From Brachypodium distachyon (Eukaryota > Streptophyta > Magnoliopsida > Poales > Poaceae), in assembly GCF_000005505.3 (NCBI RefSeq), contig NC_016133.3, forward strand, positions 1,860,001-1,924,000: a stretch of DNA of 64,000 bases, read 5' to 3'. The notes under the pieces were generated by a model. The model searched no databases. It was not told where the DNA came from and saw only the letters and a list, made by a program, of their open reading frames with translations. Positions 57,261-64,000 of this stretch are shown here, one piece after another. A program made the translations under genes and the position numbers. Numbering within the stretch: the stretch's first letter is position 1; each line of letters opens with the position of its first letter.

Positions 57261-60200
57261 TGTCGACACACATGGTACCTTGGGCTGGCTGATTTTTCTG
57301 TATCTACGCTAGTTGGAAAAAAGAAAACACATTACATAAATTAAAAAACCTCATTAAAAATACTCTAAGAATAACTGTATTTTTCATCCCTCGTCAAAAT
57401 ACAGGTTACGTGGAGCACAGGAGAGTGAGAGACAGAGAAAAATAAAAGTATACATCTCCATGGGTCTAAGAAGTTGCCTGGTCACGAACTGACGTGGCAA
57501 CAAAACAACCATCCATTCCAGCTGGTCAAAACCTTATTTGACACCGGCCGACATCAAGATCAAAAAATTTATCTACTGTTGAAACCAAGCTTGCGTCGAC
57601 CTACATTTGACAATTATTGAGGGGCGTCACAAAGAGCAACACACTTACCTCTCAAATTAAAAGCCAAAAGCATATGTATGCACACACGAAGGATCGAGAC
57701 GCTGAAGGCAATGCAACACGTTACACGTATGCATATAACTTTTGGGTGTAGATCATTGTTGTGTGTGTGGTCGACCGGCTGTAAAAGTAGATCGATTTTG
57801 CAAAAGGAAAAATTAAAGGTTACATGGACACTAGTGCTAACTCGTTTTCTTCTACTACACAGTTTTAATTCTACGTGTAGTACACATACGTGTTGGTTCT
57901 AGTGGTGAGTAGGAAGACAAAAGAAACGTGTCATCCATGCAAGGGGACGGTGATATAGTACGTGTTATATGTATATATAGTTCAAACCCTGCACATGCAA
58001 AGCTGCTAGTGCATGTATGCATGAGAGCCCTCGTGTGGTCATACAAAACTGTCTGCCACACAGATCTTGGATCCAGCCCCTAGACTAAACTCAGGCTAGC
58101 CGGTTGCTTAGACTACTGCTTTAAGTAAAACACGGTTACAATTCGGCCATGCTCCATCAGCAAAATTACTTGCAACCATTGCTTATATAGTACCACCTCG
58201 ATCCGTTTCCAGCTGATATGAAATGTCGTTTCAAATTTATATATACAAAAATACTACTAATTAAAATCTAAAATATCAAATAAGTATAATAGAGAAAAAT
58301 GTATGTCGACGTATCCCGTGGAAACCCCACTCAGTGCAAATTTACAAACTATCATAGTAGGCCATTAGTCTAAAAACGCATGGCTCGGATCAAGTTAGGT
58401 GGAAAACTTTTACATTAATTTACCCCTACCATTGAGTTTAAGTGGTTGGTCAGACTTTCACGTTTGATACGAGTATGGCGTTTTGATCTAATGGCATGCC
58501 ACGATAGTTTGCAAGTCTGCACCTAATTAATGAGTCGCCAAAATATATATGGATTTAATAAAACTAATTTAGAATTATAAACTTGATTAAAAGAAACTAA
58601 AACTTCTTATATTTATGAAGAGAGGGAGTAAGTGTTTACTATAGCTCTGGCCATTCTTAAGGCAAAATATTACTTCTGCTTCGAAAGTAAGTAGATGACA
58701 TTAAGAAAGTGCTGGGACTGGACCGTGTGGGAAGTAACTAGTCTCACTTGATTCGTCGCGTCATGTGAAAATGGTGTCAATAGAAAACATTTTATACGTC
58801 GTGCCTTTGCAATTTTTAGATAACTTGTTCACATGGAAAGTTACGATCAAAAGTTTTGCTACTAGTTCTCACTTGTCCAAATTTTATTTTTATTATTTGA
58901 AGGCCTCAACCATCTAAAGTTACACTGCACCTTACTAATTAATTAAGCCAGAGACTGCATTCTTGGAAGGTGCAAACTTTCGTGAAATGTTAGTGCGATC
59001 TATTTCTGGTTCCTTCCTAGTAAGTTATAAGTGGAGCAATTTGAAGATAAGGACCGTCGGATATTGATCAAGTGGCTTAAAAATGTGTGGACAAGATTTT
59101 AGAAAATCGCAAGAAACATCCGAATGAACTAATAATTTAAAAAAAAAACTTCATTAAGGCACTTGATACTCTATTGGTTGTTTCACTTGATATATAGCAT
59201 TGATACAAAGAAAAACATAATTTTCAAAAGAAAAAATAATAATCGGGGCAATCGATTCTCTCCTGCATGTTCTCGATCTGGGAAAGAAAAGAATCGGCAC
59301 AAGATTGAGCAACCGACGATGTAAATGCTTTGCAATGCTTAATTCGATGGCGTTGCAGTTGCGGTTAGCTCCCTTTTTGTCTAATAAGCATTGTAATTTG
59401 TTAGCTACGAATTTCAGGAATTGAAGCTAATTAAGCCAGCCCAGGTGCACAAGGGGCAAAGAAGTTTCGTGCATGGAACCTGGCTAGCCGGACCGGACCA
59501 CAGCCAGGCAGGAAGGCAAGGCCTGCCGGTTAATCTTGTGCGATTCCTGACAACATGAGCGATAACGACCCGGATAATGCATCCAACCCGCACCACCCAC
59601 TCCGGATATACAATTACATAATCAACACTTTTCTCCTCTCATTTTCCTTTCCAATGGGGAAATGAGAACAACCGAAAAAAGATCAACGGCCGGCATGTGC
59701 ATCGAGATTCATTTATATCTTGTGGCGCCGAATGACAGGGGGTCGAGAATCGGCATATGAGACTTTGTTGCATCCTTTTGGGTCCAGCGCCGTCACCGGT
59801 TTTACGGCGATAATTGTTGTTGCCGTCTTCCCTCTCCCGAGTTCTGACTTTTAAGTCCGGAACCGGATGTCAAGGGAAGAGGGATGAATGATCCGTAGAA
59901 AGATTTAGGCTGCATTGTGTGGATCCGTGGGCTACATGATCCGCCAAACCTTAGGTTAGACGAGACTAAACTTTAGGAAGGAACTTGTAATTTGACGGGA
60001 TTAAACGACGTAGGCATGTAGCCAGATCTATCTATACTACATCTATACTCATTCTTCACAAATGCAGAGGTGTGCATTATACATCAAGCACAAAGCTGCA
60101 GAGCTGTGGTTGTCTATCCAGAAGACCAAGGTAGCCAGGAGGAAGAGATATAGGAGATTTGTTTTGGTGATCTCAAGCTTTGGGTAGAGAGGGGGTGGCT

Positions 60201-62975
60201 GTTGATGTGTGGAGTTATCCTGATATGTTCTGTGACCACAGGAGCAATTCAGTGTCGAGGTGACACCACTAAGGCTACAAGGGCATGAGGAAGCTAAGGT
60301 AGGCAGGCAGGCAAGCAAGCAGCATGTGTCAACAACAATTGATGTGTTGCTAACCAATGTGTGCCTGTTTCTTAGTACCCAAGGCATAATTGCACACCAA
60401 CAAGCAAAGGAAAAGGAAAGGAACCCTTGCATGCAGCTTACTTAGCTGTGGTTGTGCATGCTCCCCAAGGGACATGACAACTGCATGCCTCTTGAGCAGC
60501 ACTAGCTAGGAGCAAGTACATGCATTGCATGGATGCATGGACCTACACCACACCCAAATAAACCCTTCAAAGCTAGTTGCTGCTATGTGCCTGGTCACAT
60601 AACCTTGTTGCATTGTGAATTTGTGATGATCAAGCTGAATGGGCCGATTAGCAGCTTGTTTGGAACACAGAAATTTCACAGGACTTCTGACATAGATTTG
60701 CCGAAAACAGTTTGATTCTCGCCAGATTTGAATTCCTAGGTTCTGAATGGGGCCATAATTAGGATGTTGACATATGACCGGTCTACGCCGGATCTCAAAA
60801 CCAATAGAGAGTTCTCAAAGTACAAGAACGAGAGAGAGAGAAAAGCGAAAGAAAAACCAAAGAGAGGGGGACCAATTTTTTGAGATGTCTCCAAAACCAT
60901 TTTTGCAAGCCCCCTGTTTTGATAAACAACTAGGTTGTGTGTTTGTGGGGAAATGCATCTCTGCACTGCAAGTTGGAAGGGTATCATGGCAAAAGGAGAA
61001 TCTCCTGCTCCTCCTCCTCTTCTCCTACCATCCATGCATACATACACCAGAGATATGAGATGAGATTCAAGGGAGTAAAAAGGGGTGTGTGGTTTGTGCG
61101 CCTTTGTGAGTGAAGTGGCATGGCACATTGCATTCTGACAAAAACTTTGCATGAATGCATGCTGTTAGTTAGTAAGTGAGTGAGTGGCCTGCATGCATGC
61201 TTGCTTCAATCCTGGCTGCTGGTTTTGCACCTAACATATACAGCCTTCTTATGTGGTTTTCTCTTCTCTATTTACCCTTCCTCGCTCCTTTTTCTTCTTC
61301 TATGGGTTGGAAGTAGGGCATGCATTCGCAGCACATCAAAGTTACTTTTATAACACTACACGTCTACACCCAACCAAGTTTAAGTTTTGATCATGTGCAT
61401 GTGTATGTACAACAAAAATATATCGATACAAATTGCATACAGATTTAATAAAATGTGCAACACTATATATGGCAATGTTATTTTTATCAAACACCGCAGA
61501 ATTGTTGGGATTCATTTACCAGAAATTGTATAAAACCACCGATAGAACAACTTAACTAGGTTAGGAACATGTGTATGTTCTGCATATATCCATTGGTCAG
61601 CAGCCTCTTAAAATGCGAAAATGGAACAAAAAGATATGAACAAAATGGAGTGCAAATAAAACTGGAGTATGAACACAAATGCCCTTTTGATGGAAACCAA
61701 GAGTATGTAGGTTAAGCATATGCCAAACCTTCTTTCATCTTAAGCTTGCTGATTCCTTGTTCGTTTTAATTAGGAACATAAATGAGGCTCTCGTTTTCAG
61801 CATATCAAAATTTCAATGCCATGGCGTATCTTCAAGTAGCCAGTGCATGTGTATACCATTCATAAAGCATAGCTTGGAACATCACAAGCATGCATTTGTT
61901 TGGACCATTCATCTTATCTGGTGTATGTGGGGGTGTTCCTTTCTTGCTTTCTCTAGGGTCAGTGTACAATTTTCTTAAACATTGCCATGTTAGGTTCCTG
62001 TCAGAACCCTATAAGGTTATGGAAAGATAAGGGGAAAGGAAAAGAAAAAGGGGGGAAATGCAAGGTTGTTTTGTTCCTCTTTTGATTTCGAGTTATCCAA
62101 ACTTATATGCACGTTTTAACGCGATTCTACCAGCCAAATCCATTAAGGAATTGGACATGAGGCATCCACATGCATCCAATTTGCAACCAGATGCATATGT
62201 CCTATTGCAATTGCATACGATGAAATAAACAAATAACCCTTCATAATCTGAGCACAGTAGAGCTCCCAGCCAGTTATTAAGGCACATGAAAAATAGAGAT
62301 GAAACCGCGACCTCCACAGGATTTAGGTTTCTAAAAATTATGGCATGTATGTGCGCGAATATGCGGTGGTTGCTTCATAGTTGATACTGATAACTTGACC
62401 TCGTGACATCTCTGTCGTGCACAGTCCTAATCGTACATGTTCTACCCAGCTCTCCGGTTGGTGAGGCTGTGGGGCAGTGATTGTTTCACTGTGAACAAAC
62501 TCTTGTGGTCACGTCGGCCATTAAGTCAAGTGGGGCATGCAGTGCAGGGTGGTGGTCAGTGGTCACACCAAAGGGGCTCAAATCTGGCAGTGGTCTCATG
62601 GTCTTTGGCAATGGCTCCCATGGAAGATTGCCTGTTTCAAGCTAGAAGCTATAGCTCCTTCAAGTTGTGCAGGTAATTCTGGGTACCAAACGATAGGACA
62701 TGTTCAGAAAGTCTATTATGAGGGGTCAGTCTTTTGTCTGTTTGGCTTCAATTTGAAACGGCTGTTCCCTTTTGCCCTGTCTCATGCAGTTTCTTTAAAT
62801 GTAATCCATGTTTCTACCAGGTCCATGAGTAACCCACCAGTGGCTTAAGAAGTGGCAGAATGCTAGCAACTATGGACTTGTATATAAGTAAAGAATGAGA
62901 TTGGATAGACGGAACAATTGGCTCCATTTCATTTTAGTATTTCATTGTGGCATAAGTGGCAAAGTAATGCATCTC
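57261..62975. other. Gene-poor interval before the second PPR gene
   Basis: AT-rich, with the nested MITEs at 58195-58630 and GCATGC-rich stretches near 60480-60560 and 61150-61210. The 127-codon minus frame at 60049-60432 starts with ATG, but its Cys/Leu-rich translation matches nothing I know and I do not call it. I see no known microRNA or tRNA. Confidence 0.45.
58195..58630. mobile_element. Stowaway-like relic containing a second MITE
   Basis: The outer part begins ACCTCGATCCGTTTCCAGCT and ends near GAAGAGAGGGAGTA, Stowaway-like with decayed ends. The inner element, about 58335-58521, has ends TGCAAATTTACAAACTATC and, reversed, TGCAGACTTGCAAACTATC, with GCCATTAG and AAAACGC also paired. 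Confidence 0.55.
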
Positions 62976-63576
62976 TTATACCTCAGTAGCAGCTATTTTT
63001 CCTGAACTGGGCCTAATGGCAGCAGAAGGTTTATAGCCCTGGCTGTAATATGTCATTTTGCAAGAATTTATTATGTAACGCACATGATGATCTTCAATTG
63101 GTATTTTTCGCAACAACTTTCCAGCCGCCGTCCGTTGTCCAGACGAAAAAAGAGCCTGGCACATCCTGCATGCACAAATGTCATTTTTGTAATGAATATT
63201 GCACAAAAAGCAATTCGACAAGAAATCAAAGGGGGCGCACTGATCATGACATCAAATTGCCAAAATGGAGCATCTATAGCTCCCAGAGAAAAATCAAGCC
63301 ACCATTGTACAGCATAATGAATTATCAGCTTATGTTCAAGCCTTCAAGGTAAGAATCCAACCTCAGTGAAGTCAGCACGTTGTGTGGAAGGCCAGAAGAT
63401 TCATATTCTGTCCAGATTTGATGGGCACGTCGTGAATCCTTTGCCTTTACACATGTGCTGAGAAGAAAATCAAGACTTGTCCGTGAAAGATTAAGCCCGA
63501 GCTCTTTCACAGCATGGAGAAGCGTCATTCCAACATCCAAATTTACAGGCTCCATTTCCCATATTTGGCAAAAGAC
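62976..63576 (-). CDS. PPR-like protein, last two visible exons (partial)
   Basis: Exon 63576-63362 (5' border uncertain) joins in phase to the terminal exon 63165-62976. The first encodes VFCQIWEMEPVNLDVGMTLL, then AVKELGLNLSRTSLDFLLS and KAKDSRRAHQIWTEYESSGL. The second begins MCQALFSSGQRTAAGKLLRK and IPIEDHHVRYIINS. The helical-repeat pattern and phrases such as LPHNVLTSLRM resemble the C-terminal part of the At4g04790/At4g21880 group of mitochondrial PPR proteins; this is from memory. The 5' part lies beyond the window end, so the N-terminus and repeat number cannot be given. Confidence 0.7.
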
Positions 63577-64000
63577 CTTCAGGCCAGTTAAGGCAAGTAA
63601 AAATAAATTACAGTCAAAACAAAAGAAAAACTCAGAAAGTTAAGATTCATGATAACAGTCATTTGAAACAATTAATACACCTTTAATTGAATCAATTCAC
63701 AGGCATTTCCAAAACAAGGTTTGGTTATTCTTGTTTATTTTTGCAAGAAAGTTAAGCAGTTTGATAGATAATTAAATCAAGGTTTGGTTATTCAAAATGT
63801 CTCCCTAATTAATCTGAAATGAATCCACTGGTGTCATGAACTGGGTTCATGACAGGGGGGATCATGGCTTTAGGGCCTGAACGGGATGGCCCTGGACCCA
63901 AGAGGCGCGGCAGCTCCATGAAGGTAGCCGCACCTCAAGGGCAGGTGGGGAGGGGGGGATAACTAGATTGGTTTATTCTTGACTTCCTCATAACAATTAC
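63577..64000. other. Intron of the second PPR gene with a transposon-like piece
   Basis: AT-rich intron sequence. At 63834-63855 there is a short palindrome, GTCATGAACTGGGTTCATGAC, followed by a GC-rich stretch to about 63955 that differs in base composition and may be an inserted element cut by the window end. Confidence 0.4.

Noticed and set aside
60049..60432. 127-codon minus-strand frame
   Set aside because: Cys/Leu/Ser-rich, no family, no supporting promoter or splice structure. Such frames are expected by chance in a 5.7-kb gap.
1..64000. tRNA, rRNA and known plant microRNA precursors
   Set aside because: Read by eye on both strands for tRNA box sequences and common mature microRNA sequences (miR156, 159, 160, 164, 166, 171, 172, 319, 393, 395, 396, 397, 408). 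None was seen; a computed search could still find a divergent one.

Overview
The window is nuclear DNA of a grass, most likely a pooid (wheat, Brachypodium or oat relatives). The evidence is small GC-rich first exons beside AT-rich intergenic DNA, canonical GT-AG introns, many Stowaway-type elements (CTCCCTCC ends, TA target duplications), a PIF/Harbinger element of a type familiar from wheat-group genomes, and protein families with grass-specific features. Nothing points to a bacterial or viral replicon. The species assignment is an inference from family knowledge.

Layout. 1-14.5 kb is a gene-poor, repeat-rich stretch. It holds an internally deleted Harbinger element, a frameshifted SIAMESE-related (SMR) relic, a probable solo LTR, several tandem repeats, a 0.5 kb foldback palindrome, and two copies of a decayed F-box gene about 3.7 kb apart. 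14.5-42 kb is the gene-rich core: an intact SMR cyclin-dependent-kinase inhibitor (+), a UBE3D-like E3 ligase (-), a small F-box protein of the At1g67623 type (-), a long P-class PPR protein (-), an AT-hook protein with an EAR-like motif (-), and a RING-CH membrane E3 ligase (+). The AT-hook and RING-CH genes diverge across a 3 kb spacer holding a GC-rich tandem repeat and a Mutator-like element. 41.6-52.1 kb has no convincing gene. 52.1-53.4 kb is an S1-type bZIP gene (-) whose leader encodes the conserved sucrose-control uORF (SC-uORF). 53.4-63 kb is again mainly repeats plus one small unexplained ORF. 62.98-63.58 kb holds the last two visible exons of a second PPR-like gene (-) that continues beyond the window.

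Exon structures were worked out by hand from splice consensus, reading phase and family resemblance. In five multi-exon genes every predicted junction preserves phase; the second PPR is partial. The genes do not form a pathway. Three (UBE3D-like, F-box, RING-CH) belong to ubiquitin ligation, which probably reflects how common those families are in plants. The clearest regulatory logic is in the bZIP leader, which is expected to couple translation to sucrose, and in the SMR promoter, which has a dense GCCCA (site II/TCP-type) cluster. No undescribed system could be demonstrated; the unusual items are listed as findings.
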